From contig JBFXGM010000025.1 in assembly GCA_050178015.1 (NCBI GenBank), forward strand, positions 14,618 through 78,617: 64,000 nt of DNA, in the 5' to 3' direction. The first letter of the stretch is position 1. Every line of letters begins with the position of its first letter. The position numbers were made by a program, and so were the translations under genes. Under the pieces are notes generated by a model. The model was not told the DNA's origin. It saw nothing but the letters and a program-made list of their open reading frames with translations, and did not search any database. The DNA comes from Gaoshiqia sp050178015 (lineage in GTDB: Bacteria > Bacteroidota > Bacteroidia > Bacteroidales > Prolixibacteraceae). Of the stretch, positions 8,553-18,800 are shown piece after piece.

Positions 8553-9510
8553 ACACTTTTTTGATAAGTTCGTGGTATTCATCGTCGCACTGGCTGAGAT
8601 GGGTAATCCCGCCTCCGCTTTTAAAAACAAGCTGGCTGTCTTGTTGTTCCAGGTAGCGGATTAGCACGCAACTATCCGCATTTGTTCCGTCGAAGACACC
8701 GAAAACGCCTGTGTAATAGCCACGTTCGTAGCCTTCCGCGGCTTTAATTATTTCGACTGTCTTTTTTTTGGGCGCTCCGCTGATGGAGCCAGCCGGCAAC
8801 AAACGGGCGAAGATGTCACCCAGGTGTTCGTGGTAATCTTCGGGCAATTGGCCTGAAATTTCTGAGCTCATTTGCAACAGGTCGGCTTGGTTCGACCGTA
8901 TTTTGTCGATGTAGCAAAAGCGCTTTACTTCCACTTGTTCGGCCACGCGGCTTAAATCATTCCGGATCAGATCGACGATCGTATGGTGTTCGGCCAGTTC
9001 TTTCGGGTCGGTTTTCAACCGGTTTTCGGCATCCGGCAGGTTGGCGTCAATCGTTCCTTTCATCGGGTTCGACGAAATCCGGCCTTGTTCGATCCGGACA
9101 AATATTTCGGGTGAGAAACAAACAAACCGGTCTTTCAGATAAACCAGGTACGGAGCCTGGCTGTGCCGGAAAATAGTTTCCAGGTCCAGGTTGGTTTCTA
9201 CCTGGCTGGGCATGGTCAGGTTAAGCAGGTAGCTGTCGCCATTGTGGATGTGGCTTTGAACCAACTCAAAGGCTTGCTGGTAGCGCGCATGAGAAACGGG
9301 GTTCACCTGCCAGTGGAAATCGGGGCAAGGGCCGTTTGGGGCCTCGCAATTACTGTAGTGGGGGGTTTTCCAAAGCAACTGGCTTTGGGATTCTTCCCAG
9401 CCGAAAAGCAGTGGTTGCCGGAAGTCAAAATCTATTAAAAAAACAAACGGACGGCGGGCTTTGCCCAATTCGTTCATTTTTAAAATTATATGGTCCCATT
9501 CGTTTGTCAT
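8527..9510 (-). CDS. pabB: Aminodeoxychorismate synthase component I
   Basis: Chorismate-binding enzyme that aminates chorismate to 4-amino-4-deoxychorismate, the first p-aminobenzoate step. 327 residues, a short form without the N-terminal tryptophan-binding region of TrpE. The decisive motif is SSNPMKGTI with Lys about residue 151: PabB-type enzymes carry this Lys while anthranilate synthase has Ala. Also seen: HHTIVDLIRNDLSRV, GSISGAPKKKTVEIIKAAE and RGYYTGVFGVFDG. No glutaminase subunit (PabA) is adjacent. Operon with pabC downstream; a -7 box lies just upstream. Confidence 0.95.
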   Translation of the reverse strand: MTNEWDHIILKMNELGKARRPFVFLIDFDFRQPLLFGWEESQSQLLWKTPHYSNCEAPNGPCPDFHWQVNPVSHARYQQAFELVQSHIHNGDSYLLNLTMPSQVETNLDLETIFRHSQAPYLVYLKDRFVCFSPEIFVRIEQGRISSNPMKGTIDANLPDAENRLKTDPKELAEHHTIVDLIRNDLSRVAEQVEVKRFCYIDKIRSNQADLLQMSSEISGQLPEDYHEHLGDIFARLLPAGSISGAPKKKTVEIIKAAEGYERGYYTGVFGVFDGTNADSCVLIRYLEQQDSQLVFKSGGGITHLSQCDDEYHELIKKVYVPIARND

Positions 9511-9518
9511 GAGGTCGG

Positions 9519-9526
9519 CAAAGATA
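9519..9526 (-). promoter_or_regulatory. -7 box for pabB-pabC
   Basis: On the minus strand TATCTTTG, a perfect TAnnTTTG match, 8 nt ahead of the pabB ATG. It implies a very short leader or a slightly later start. Confidence 0.45.
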
Positions 9527-9612
9527 GAAAATGGGCGGCAAAACCTGCTGGTTTGGATGTTTTACAGCTTGAAAAAATTTTAAAAATGGCCAGCCATTTT
9601 CTCCTGCTTTTG

Positions 9613-9620
9613 TAGATTTG
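9613..9620 (+). promoter_or_regulatory. -7 box for the YggS-family gene
   Basis: TAGATTTG fits TAnnTTTG, 20 nt before the ATG at 9641. Together with the pabB box at 9519 it makes this 130-bp gap a divergent promoter region. Confidence 0.5.
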
Positions 9621-9640
9621 TATTTCAATCCTGAATAAAC

Positions 9641-10312
9641 ATGGGAATTGCAGAGAACATACAGAAAATTAAAGACGCATTGAAGGAGGGGGTGTGCTTG
9701 GTTGCTGTATCGAAAACCAAACCCGATGCCGATTTGCTGGAAGCTTACGAGGCAGGGCAGCGGGCTTTCGGTGAAAATAAGGTACAGGAACTGGTTCAAA
9801 AATACGAAAGCCTGCCCAAAGATATTGAATGGCATTTTATCGGGCATTTGCAAACCAATAAAGTGAAGTATATTGCCCCGTTTGTTGGTTTGATACATGG
9901 CGTGGATTCACTGAAGTTATTGAAGACTATTGATAAAGAAGCCCGAAAAGCCGAACGAAAAATAGCTTGCCTGCTCCAGTTTCATATTGCTGAAGAAGAA
10001 ACCAAGTTTGGTCTGGATCTGGCCGAAGCCCGGGAAATATTGACCTCGGATGAATTTACCCAACTTGAATTTGTTGATATCCGAGGGGTGATGGGCATGG
10101 CGACTTACACCGATGATACGGAACAAATCCGCAGGGAATTCAGACAATTAAAAAATATTTTTAACCAGCTGAAGCAAGATTTTTTTGTCGGGAAGGATGT
10201 TTTCTCTGAAATTTCGATGGGCATGTCAGGCGATTTCCCCATTGCTGTAGAGGAAGGCAGTACCATGGTGCGGGTGGGCAGTTCTATTTTCGGAGAACGC
10301 CAGTATGCTTGA
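9641..10312 (+). CDS. YggS/PROSC family PLP-binding protein
   Basis: 223 residues, full length for the PLP homeostasis protein family (YggS, PROSC), a single-domain alanine-racemase-like barrel. The PLP lysine is in LVAVSKTKP near residue 26. Other family blocks are FGENKVQELVQKY, WHFIGHLQTNKVKYI, LLQFHIAEEETKFGL, RGVMGMATYTDD, and ISMGMSGDFPIAVEEGSTMVRVGSSIFGERQY. These proteins have no known catalytic turnover; they buffer PLP and affect amino-acid and keto-acid pools. The next gene starts 63 nt later on the same strand. Confidence 0.95.
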   Translation: MGIAENIQKIKDALKEGVCLVAVSKTKPDADLLEAYEAGQRAFGENKVQELVQKYESLPKDIEWHFIGHLQTNKVKYIAPFVGLIHGVDSLKLLKTIDKEARKAERKIACLLQFHIAEEETKFGLDLAEAREILTSDEFTQLEFVDIRGVMGMATYTDDTEQIRREFRQLKNIFNQLKQDFFVGKDVFSEISMGMSGDFPIAVEEGSTMVRVGSSIFGERQYA

Positions 10313-10375
10313 ACCAGCAGGACTGAACAAGTGTTTGTATGAAAAATGATCAAGTGATAACTAACTTTTAAAATT

Positions 10376-11362
10376 ATGACAAAACTTGAAACGACATATT
10401 TGGGTTTGAAATTGAAGAACCCAATCGTGGTTGCCAGTTCGGGCCTTACCGGCAGCGTAGAAAAGATTAAGGCGTTGGAAGAAGCCGGTGCAGGCGCCGT
10501 GGTGCTGAAATCGCTTTTCGAAGAGCAGATCAACAGCGAGGTCAGCCACCTGATCAACAAAGATCCGCAAAACCTCTATCCCGAAGCCGAAGATTACATT
10601 TGGAACTATACCCGTCAACATTCGGTTGATGCACACCTCGAACTGGTGAAACAGGCAAAAAAGGAAATCAGCATCCCTATCATTGCGAGCATCAATTGTG
10701 TATCATCGAAAGAATGGACCAGCTTTGCCAAAGAATTTGAGGCCGCGGGCGCCGATGCGCTGGAGCTGAACCTCTTTTTTGTGCCCACCGGCAGAATCGA
10801 AACTTCCGAGTCGGTCGAAAAACTGTACATCGATGTATTGAGCAAGGTCAAGAAGGAAGTGAAAATTCCCGTGTCGGTGAAAGTGGGTTTTTACTTTACC
10901 AACATGATTTCGATGGCTGAAAAGCTGATGGCCAACGGTGCCCGGGGCATTACCATGTTCAACCGGTTTTACGAACCCGACATCAATATCGATAAACTGG
11001 AATTGACGGCTTCCGAAGTGTTTAGTACGCCTTCTGATATCCACCGTTCGTTGCGTTGGGTAGGACTCGTGAGCGCCGCGTTGCCCAAGCTGGAAATTGC
11101 TGCTTCAACCGGTATTCACGATGGCGAAGCGGTAATTAAGCAATTGCTGGCCGGGGCACAGGTAACCCAGATTTGTTCAACTGTTTACATCAACGGGGCG
11201 CAGGTGATCGACGGCATGATCAAAGACCTGGAGAAATTTATGCGCAAATGGAACTTCAAGCATATTGAAGACTTCAGGGGACGGCTGTCGTATGCAAAAA
11301 TTGAAAATCCGATGCTTTACGAGCGTTCACAATTCATGAAATACTTTTCTGCAAAAAGCTGA
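10376..11362 (+). CDS. Dihydroorotate dehydrogenase-like flavoprotein
   Basis: 328 residues of the dihydroorotate dehydrogenase-like TIM-barrel family (MTKLETTYLGLKLKNPIVVASSGLT). FMN-barrel features include IPIIASINC, ALELNLFF, VSVKVGFYF and, late, LEIAASTGIHDGEAVIKQLLAGAQVTQICSTVYINGAQV, which forms the phosphate-binding end. Sequence and length differ from canonical PyrD, and no other pyrimidine genes are near, so the true substrate is uncertain. The last residues fall 15 nt before the type IX cargo gene, so read-through is possible although the functions look unrelated. Confidence 0.88.
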   Translation: MTKLETTYLGLKLKNPIVVASSGLTGSVEKIKALEEAGAGAVVLKSLFEEQINSEVSHLINKDPQNLYPEAEDYIWNYTRQHSVDAHLELVKQAKKEISIPIIASINCVSSKEWTSFAKEFEAAGADALELNLFFVPTGRIETSESVEKLYIDVLSKVKKEVKIPVSVKVGFYFTNMISMAEKLMANGARGITMFNRFYEPDINIDKLELTASEVFSTPSDIHRSLRWVGLVSAALPKLEIAASTGIHDGEAVIKQLLAGAQVTQICSTVYINGAQVIDGMIKDLEKFMRKWNFKHIEDFRGRLSYAKIENPMLYERSQFMKYFSAKS

Positions 11363-11377
11363 TAAAAAATGGTCCGG

Positions 11378-14300
11378 ATGAAAAAACTGTTGCTCACCTT
11401 CGTTTCAATTGTTTTGGTTATGGTTTTTTCATTTGGACAAAACGATGTCCTTAAAATTGAGAGTACCTACACCGCGCCAATCGACTATTGCAGTTCTCCG
11501 GTTACCTTTGGCGAAGGGGTAAGTATTACAGGGGATAAGATTACCGGAGGTTTGAAAATATCCATCACCAATTACATTCAAGGCGAGGATGAGTTACAAT
11601 TTAGTTCCGCTGGCCGCATATCCGCACGTTGGATTGCTACCAGCGGAACGTTGTTTTTAGAGGGGGAAGCCAGCGCCGCCGAATACCAGCAGGCCGTTCA
11701 GCAAATAAAGTATGTAAACCGGTTGGCTGTCCCAACCCGCACCGACCGGCATATCGCCGTGTCGCTCACCGATGTTGATTATTTGCCTTCCACTGGCCAT
11801 TTTTATCAGTTTGTTGAAAAACTCGACATTACCTGGACCGACGCCCGTGCCGAGGCCGAAACCAAGAGTTATTACGGCTTGCAAGGCTATTTGGCCACCA
11901 TTCTTTCAAAAGAAGAAAATGATTTTATCTGGACAAAAGTTGATGGCGTTGGCTGGATCGGTGCAACCGATGAGGCCGTAGAAGGGGAGTGGCGCTGGGC
12001 AACCGGCCCAGAGGCAGGCACGTTGTTCTGGAAAGGAAACTATCCCAACGGGCAACGGGTAAACAATCTGTTTTCGTTCTGGAGCAATGGCGAGCCGAAT
12101 AATTCTTATACAGACATAACTGGTGGTTTGGGAGAGGATTACGGGCACATCAACCAGAATCCGGATCAACCTGACAAATCGTGGAATGATCTGAGAAATA
12201 GTGGCGATGGCCAAACTTCACAATATTACCGGCCACAGGGCTACATCATTGAGTACGGCGGAATGAAAGAAGACGACCCGGATGTCAGCCTTTCCGCCGC
12301 CTTTGACATTGCCATTCGTACCATTCATTTCGATGGGCTTGCCGATAAAACAATCTGCCAGTACGATTCGGTTGTCCTGAATCATCAATTTGAAGGCGAT
12401 TATGAATGGTCCCCGGCCGATGGATTGGATGATGCTTTTTCGCCCAACCCAAAAGCCTCTCCGATGGTGACTACAACTTACAAGGTTACCGGCACAAACG
12501 GGACTTGTGTCGAATCAGCATTTTTTACGGTAACCGTAAAGCCGGCGCCAGTCGTCGATTTGGGGGCAGACCGGAATATTTGTGCCGGTACATCGGTTTG
12601 GCTCGATGCGGGTAATCAGCTTGCCTATGAGTGGAATACGGGTTATGACGGGCAAATGCTTGAAGTGGACGGACCTGGCATTTACCGGGTTCGGGTGATG
12701 AATGCCCACCAGTGTTATGCTTCGGATGAGGTGGAAGTGGCTGGTCATCAATATCCAAAAATTGATTTGACGGCGACCGATACGTTGTATTGTGATTCGA
12801 TGAATGGCCGCTTGCAGGTGGAAACCGACAAAGGAACGATAAAATGGGAAGCGAAAAGTTTTGACCTCGATATTATTTCTCCGGAGGCGGCCGTCTCGGA
12901 TGTTTCCACCGACGCTTACGGATCGTACAAAACTCATGTGACAGTTACAGATGCCTATGGTTGCAGTACAGCCGATTCGCTGATGCTCCACTTCTATAAA
13001 ACGCCCGATGCAACCTTCAGTATTGATTCTGCCGCGTGCTATGGCTACAACCTCAATGTGCATTACCTGGGCGATGCAACCGGGGCTGCCACGTTTCAAT
13101 GGTATTTTTCAGATTCAATTTATGCCGAAGGAGTGGGATTGACTGAATTGACGGTCAACCTGGGCTTTGAAACCCAGCAAAACCGCTTGCTGGGGTTGCG
13201 GGTGAGCGAACATGGTTGCGCCAGCGAAATAACCAGCGAGCACATAAAAGTGGTTCCCAACCTGAAAATTGTTGCCGATCAGACGGAAGGTTGTGAACCG
13301 TTTCGGGTGAAGTTCAGTGCGGAAACCAGTGAGCCGATCGACCATTTTACCTGGGATTTTGGAGATGATATGCAAGATGAAACGCCAAGCCCGGAGCATA
13401 TTTATGAAGACGATGGTTTGTATGATGTGGGTTTGCATGTTGTTTCAACCGAAGGTTGCGAAAATTTCGGACTAATCGAAGAACTGATTTCCGTGAGGCC
13501 GGTTCCTTCCGTAGAAACAAACATCGACCCTGCTCGCTGTTATCCGCACGAGCTGGAAATACAATATACCGGCGATGGACTGATGGATGATCGTTATTTT
13601 TGGGATTTGTCGGCACTTGATGCTGATGAAATTATTCAGGACCCCGGCAGTACTTCCGGTCCGCTGGTTGTCAGTTTGCAAAACAAGCCGCAAGCCACGG
13701 TGGGGCTTCGGGTAGTTTCATCGTTTGGATGTGAGAGCAAAGCCGAAACGTTTTCATTTAAACGAAAACCTTGGGTGATGCTGGCTGCGGACGAAACAGC
13801 CGGATGTGCCCCGCTGGCGGTCCATTTCTCAGCGGCACAGATGGATGAGGTTGATGAATTGGCCTATCGGTGGAATTTTGGGGAGGGCGATGAGCTTGCC
13901 GGTGCCAATGAGGCGATTTATACGTATGAGTTACCGAACCGGCAGAACCCGGTTTTTGCAACGGTTACATCCGCAACAACAGGTTGTGAAGACACCGTTT
14001 GGCTTGCGAATTCAATCCGGGTTCATCCGGAACCGGTGGCCGCATTTCAACCCGACCTGACTGAAAGGGTCATCACCGACCCGCTTTTTCGTTTTGCTAA
14101 TTTAAGTGAAGGAGCAACGGATTACTTCTGGGATTTTGGCGATGTTACCGGTTATTCAGAAGAATTTGAGCCCGAATACCGTTATGGTTCGATTGGCTGG
14201 TTTACCGTGCAGTTGGTTGCCCAAAATGAATATTTATGTACTGATACGGTCGCGCACAACCTGCTGGTTGCCCCGGACAGGCTTTTTGCGCCAACCGGTA

Positions 14301-14560
14301 TTAGCCCAAACAGTGCAAATCCCGAAAACCAGGTTTTCCGCTTAAGCTCAGAGGCGGTGCATGAAAATGGCTATCACATGCAGGTTTTCGACCGTTGGGG
14401 CGGGCTGGTTTTCGAGTCAACCAGCAAGGAAACAGGCTGGGACGGCAAAATGAAAAACGGCGTATTTGCGCCTGCGGGTACTTATGTGTGGGTGCTTTCA
14501 TACCTGGATGTTATCGAAAAACCGCATAAACAAACAGGGACCGTTACACTGGTCTTTTAA
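11378..14560 (+). CDS. Large secreted protein: C-type lectin, PKD repeats, type IX sorting domain
   Basis: 1,060 residues. A signal peptide (MKKLLLTFVSIVLVMVFSFG) is followed by an N-terminal region, then a C-type-lectin-like domain at about residues 135-295 (GWIGATDEAVEGEWRWATG, FWSNGEPNNS, WNDL). Several Ig/PKD-type beta domains follow (FTWDFGDD, WDFGDVTGYSEEFEPEYRY), and finally a gliding-motility-type C-terminal domain (FAPTGISPNS, MQVFDRWGGLVFES, GWDG, AGTYVWVLSY). That ending is the type B signal for export by the type IX secretion system. The EPN triplet in the lectin suggests mannose-type sugar binding. It ends 4 bases inside the convergent PorP/SprF gene, the usual cargo-partner arrangement. 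Likely a cell-surface adhesin. Confidence 0.9.
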   Translation: MKKLLLTFVSIVLVMVFSFGQNDVLKIESTYTAPIDYCSSPVTFGEGVSITGDKITGGLKISITNYIQGEDELQFSSAGRISARWIATSGTLFLEGEASAAEYQQAVQQIKYVNRLAVPTRTDRHIAVSLTDVDYLPSTGHFYQFVEKLDITWTDARAEAETKSYYGLQGYLATILSKEENDFIWTKVDGVGWIGATDEAVEGEWRWATGPEAGTLFWKGNYPNGQRVNNLFSFWSNGEPNNSYTDITGGLGEDYGHINQNPDQPDKSWNDLRNSGDGQTSQYYRPQGYIIEYGGMKEDDPDVSLSAAFDIAIRTIHFDGLADKTICQYDSVVLNHQFEGDYEWSPADGLDDAFSPNPKASPMVTTTYKVTGTNGTCVESAFFTVTVKPAPVVDLGADRNICAGTSVWLDAGNQLAYEWNTGYDGQMLEVDGPGIYRVRVMNAHQCYASDEVEVAGHQYPKIDLTATDTLYCDSMNGRLQVETDKGTIKWEAKSFDLDIISPEAAVSDVSTDAYGSYKTHVTVTDAYGCSTADSLMLHFYKTPDATFSIDSAACYGYNLNVHYLGDATGAATFQWYFSDSIYAEGVGLTELTVNLGFETQQNRLLGLRVSEHGCASEITSEHIKVVPNLKIVADQTEGCEPFRVKFSAETSEPIDHFTWDFGDDMQDETPSPEHIYEDDGLYDVGLHVVSTEGCENFGLIEELISVRPVPSVETNIDPARCYPHELEIQYTGDGLMDDRYFWDLSALDADEIIQDPGSTSGPLVVSLQNKPQATVGLRVVSSFGCESKAETFSFKRKPWVMLAADETAGCAPLAVHFSAAQMDEVDELAYRWNFGEGDELAGANEAIYTYELPNRQNPVFATVTSATTGCEDTVWLANSIRVHPEPVAAFQPDLTERVITDPLFRFANLSEGATDYFWDFGDVTGYSEEFEPEYRYGSIGWFTVQLVAQNEYLCTDTVAHNLLVAPDRLFAPTGISPNSANPENQVFRLSSEAVHENGYHMQVFDRWGGLVFESTSKETGWDGKMKNGVFAPAGTYVWVLSYLDVIEKPHKQTGTVTLVF

Positions 14561-15531
14561 AGTGACGGGATTAGCAAGGCATCCCGGGAGGCGTGTTTTT
14601 CACCCATGAAAAATATCAGCGAAATCTCGTGGGCGCTGTTGGCAAAATTAGATATGCGCGATAGAGATGTATCGTAACTATACCCCAGCTTGAAATTTTC
14701 GCGCGTAACCGCTGCCATGAAAATGAGGGCATCGGGTTGAAAGCCGGAATTCTGCCGGTACCAAATGCCGGCGGCCAGCGATTTTTCGAGCAGGTACATG
14801 CCCAGGTTGAGTTGTTTGAAGGTTCCTTGTTGCTGATAAATAACGTTTGGCGAAACGGTAAATTCGCGCGACAACAATCCCCGGTGCAGCTGTCGGCTGC
14901 GTGCCCCGGCATGAATAGTCAGTTTCAACGGCAGCCGGCCACGCTGGTCGCCCACAAAAACAGATTCGTGCGGCTGTGTCAGGTGGTCGAGACTGATGCC
15001 TCCAAAAAAGCTGTCGTATTGTCCTAATATCCCAATGCCAAAATCGGGGTACAGTAAGGTCGAATTTTCGGGTTGGTCGCCCGTTCCCAAATATCTTTCC
15101 CCGGTTAGTTGATTGATCATATCCGGAAAAATTAGCTTTCGATAATCGAGCTTTTTGTAGGCCAAGCCGGCCTTTATCCCCAGATCCATGAAGAAGCGTT
15201 CGTTGACTTTCAGGTGGTGCGAGTAAAAAGCAGTCGTCGTTGTATTTTCCACAATCCCATTCAATTCGCGGCTGTTGTGTACCTGAAATCCCAAACCACC
15301 GTTCAGCTTTTTCATGTACCGGTCGAATGAAACACTGTAATTTACAAACGTGTTACCTTGTTGTGGCCATTGATTCCGGTAATTGACCACGATTCTCGAT
15401 CGGTCGGCAGTACCCGTAAATCCCGGGTTTAGGTAAATGGGATTGGCAAAAAACTGAGAATATTCGGCATCCTGGCCTGTGACCATTTTGCAGACGAGCA
15501 GGAGCAGCAGGACGAGAAAACGATTTTTCAC
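14557..15531 (-). CDS. PorP/SprF family type IX secretion outer-membrane protein
   Basis: 324 residues with signal peptide (MKNRFLVLLLLLVCKMVTG) and the family signature DAEYSQFFANPIYLNPGFTGT, VNYRNQWPQQGNTFVNYSVSFD, GGLGFQVHNSRELNG, LAYKKLDYRKLIFPDM and a C-terminal barrel end FKLGYSYDTSLSRI. PorP/SprF-like proteins bind outer-membrane type IX components and are often paired with one type B cargo. The facing 1,060-residue cargo gene shares 4 bp at the 3' ends, so this is probably its dedicated partner. The core translocon genes (porV, sprA, gldK-N) are not in the window. Confidence 0.93.
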   Translation of the reverse strand: MKNRFLVLLLLLVCKMVTGQDAEYSQFFANPIYLNPGFTGTADRSRIVVNYRNQWPQQGNTFVNYSVSFDRYMKKLNGGLGFQVHNSRELNGIVENTTTTAFYSHHLKVNERFFMDLGIKAGLAYKKLDYRKLIFPDMINQLTGERYLGTGDQPENSTLLYPDFGIGILGQYDSFFGGISLDHLTQPHESVFVGDQRGRLPLKLTIHAGARSRQLHRGLLSREFTVSPNVIYQQQGTFKQLNLGMYLLEKSLAAGIWYRQNSGFQPDALIFMAAVTRENFKLGYSYDTSLSRISNFANSAHEISLIFFMGEKHASRDALLIPSL

Positions 15532-15692
15532 ACAGTCAGGTTTAATTTAGTTTAGGCGGCTATTTTCGGATAAAATTAATTGATCCTCACTGAACTCCTA
15601 ATTTTGACCGGTAAATTTTTTCAAAAGACCTTCCTGTACCAACAACTGGAAGCGCCAGGGGACAATTCATGGACGGTTTTTCTTTTTGATTT

Positions 15693-15700
15693 TAACTTTG
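15693..15700 (+). promoter_or_regulatory. Possible -7 box for the giant histidine kinase
   Basis: TAACTTTG fits TAnnTTTG, 130 nt before the chosen ATG. The 298-bp gap from 15532 to 15829 shows no other gene. Weak evidence. Confidence 0.3.
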
Positions 15701-15829
15701 CCGCTTGATTTTTCGGTTGTCAAGTAAAACTTCTGATTTATTTATATCTTGCCAACTTGTTTGGCGATCAGGAGATTTTCCCATTTTGGGAACTTTGTCA
15801 GTTGTTTAATTTGCCATAATAAAAATTTT

Positions 15830-18800
15830 ATGGATCGTGAAGTTGATTTATTGAGGACTGAGAATGCGAAGTTAAAAGCCCAATTAAAAAATGACCAGCA
15901 AAAATACTGCCGGTTACACGGTGGGCCTGCTCACGACTTGTGTGGAGTTTTGGATAGCCTTAGCCTGTGCTCGATCAGTTTAAATATGGGATTACATATT
16001 TTAGACATGAACGATCATGCGAAATCAAATTTTGGACACTACGCTGCTTTATTAATCGGTGAATGCTTAGATAATGGTTACTGGCATTTTTATGATGACG
16101 AAATGCAGGACTTACGCTGGTCTCATATTCTGTTATGGATCAGGCAAGGTGGAATTACTTCAATCAATCAAAATGTCTTTGTTCAAAACCAAAAACTGGG
16201 TTTCGGGCGTTGGATAAAGTTACGTTTGGTGCATGTTGTCGGTGAAAGTCGGAATAAGCAGTTGCAGGTTGTTTGGGAGGATATCCATGAGCAAAAGAAG
16301 AATGAAATCAGAATAAAGCAACGTCTTGAACTGGAGCAAACGGTTACCAATATTTCCACTCGTTTTGTTCATCTGGAAGATGGCGATCAGGAACAAGCCA
16401 TTAATGAAGCTTTAAGGACTATCGGAGAGCTTACCCAAGTTGATCGGACCTATGTATTTCTCTATCATCAGGAGAACAACAAGGAAATGTCGTGTACTCA
16501 CGAATGGTGTGCTCCCGGAATTTCTGAAGAAATTGATAATCTGAAAGATTTGCCAGTCAGCATATTTCCTTGGTGGATTCGCCAGATGGACCAAGACGAG
16601 GTTATTTACCTCTATTCGCTTGACGATTTACCCGCAGAAGCCATTTCGGAACGCGAGATCCTTGAAGCACAATCCATTTTGTCCTTGTTGGTTGTTCCGA
16701 TTATTGTGTCGGGTGAAACCGTTGGTTTTATGGGCTTCGATTCGGTTCAAAAACAAAAGAAATGGACAGATTCGGATATTCGTTTGTTGCGGATGGTTGC
16801 TGAAATCTTTGGCAATTCCTTTAAGAATATTCAGTCAACAAAAGCGCTGGTTGCAAGCGAAGAAAAATATCGTTCGCTGATTGAAAGCACGAGTGCGGTT
16901 GTCATGGTCGTGGACACCGATGGCACTTTTCAGTATGTTAATGCCGTTGCCGCCGACAATATGTCGGACAAGTCAATGACGGTAATCGGGAAAAAGATCA
17001 CAGATTTTTTTCCAAAGAAAGATGCCGGTCGATTTTTGAATAATATTCAGCAGGTTGTAAAAACAGGTCAGCAGTATATAGAAGAGTCTGTGTTTAATTT
17101 CACCGGAACCCCCTATTGGTATCGTACGAAAGTTCAACCCATCTTTCAAAACGGGAAAAAATTGGATCGTGTGTTGATTTATGCGGAAGATATTGATCAG
17201 GAAAAAAAGCAAACGCTTGAGCTCGAACGGCTCAATAAGCGACTCCATAGCCTTCACCGGATTGACCGGCTGCTATTGGAACATCTGGATTCTGGTAAAA
17301 ACATTTCCGATGTGGCACTGAGAGAGTTGCATGAATTGGTTCCGTCAAATATCGTTGCCTATGTTGTTTTTGATGATGATAAAAGCAGAGCAGACATCCT
17401 TTCATCGATATCGGAAGGAATTACGTTCAGCGTAGATGAGCTTCCCTTGTCATTTAGTGATTTTGATTTAACGAAACTGTCGAAGCCAGTCGTACGAAAT
17501 CACCTGACGGAAAAAAAAGCCGACAACCGGTACTTCAGGTTTATTTATGAACTGGGAATTCGGAGCTCTTTGGTTATACCAGTAAAAGTTAATGGTGAGC
17601 TAAAAGGAGTCTTATTATTGCTGTCTTCCATACCCGGTTTTTTCAACTCTGGATATGTCAGCACCTCCGAGGATATCGCCCGACAGCTTGAGATTGCGTT
17701 CAAACAAATTTATATGAACGAACAAATTCAGGAATACAATCAAAACCTGGAAAAACTGGTGGAAAGCAGGACCAGAGAGCGAAACGAACTGTCTGTTTTA
17801 AATGAGGCGATTGTTGAAACCACCGGAGTGGCAATTATTTCAACGAGTCCTGATGGAATCATTCAGTCTTTTAACCAAACGGCGGAGGTCTTGCTAGGTT
17901 ACCGATCTGAGGAAGTTGTAGGTCAGATGCCGGTCAGTGAACTGCACCTGTCGCATGAGATTGATCAAAAGCGAAAAGAATTGGTTACTGGATATGAAGG
18001 AGATTCCCTATCCGAGCTTGAGGTTTTGGTGCGTTATGCGGAAGAACGATATCCGAAGCCGTTAGAGTACACTTATGTCGATCGACGGAAAAAGAAAATC
18101 CCGGTGCTTTTGTCGATTAGCAAAATTACAGACAGGGAGGGGCAAATCCTGCGTTATGTGGGTGTTGCCACTGATATCAGCCAGCTCAAATTGGCCGAGC
18201 AAGCGCTGGAGCTACAAGTTTCGGCATTTGAAAACTTTGCCTATTCTCTGGTTATTACTGATGTGGATGGGATGGTAATTTGGGCGAACAAAAGTTACGA
18301 AAAGATGTCAGGCTTTTCATTTACAGAGTTAGTCGGGCAGAAAATCGGAAAAATGCAGCGGTCGGGAGTTCATGATCCGGAATTCTACCGGCAGATGTGG
18401 GCTACTATTCTAGCCGGGAAAGTTTGGCGGGGCGAGCTGTATAATAGACGAAAAGATGGCAGCCTGTATCCCGAAGACCTGACCATCACCCCGATCCGGA
18501 ATTCCAGTGGGGAAATCATCAACTTTGTAGCCATTAAGATTGATATTACCGAGCGAAAGCGGGAGGAAGCCAAGAAACTGGAAAATGAAAGAATTCAACT
18601 GGCCCTGTTGAACAATGTCCCTGATTTGCTTTTTCGTTTGGATACAAGCGGAACTTTTTTGGATGTGTTCACCAACGAAGTGAAATCTCTTTATGTTTCA
18701 AAAGAAGATTTTTTGAAAAAAACGGTTTTCGAGACCATGCCGGAAGCCCTGGCCAGAAAAAGTATGACGGCCATTGAGCAGGCTGTCTCCACGAAGCAGG

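Noticed and set aside
12515..13099. 194-codon minus-strand ORF
   Set aside because: Antisense shadow inside the large type IX cargo gene.
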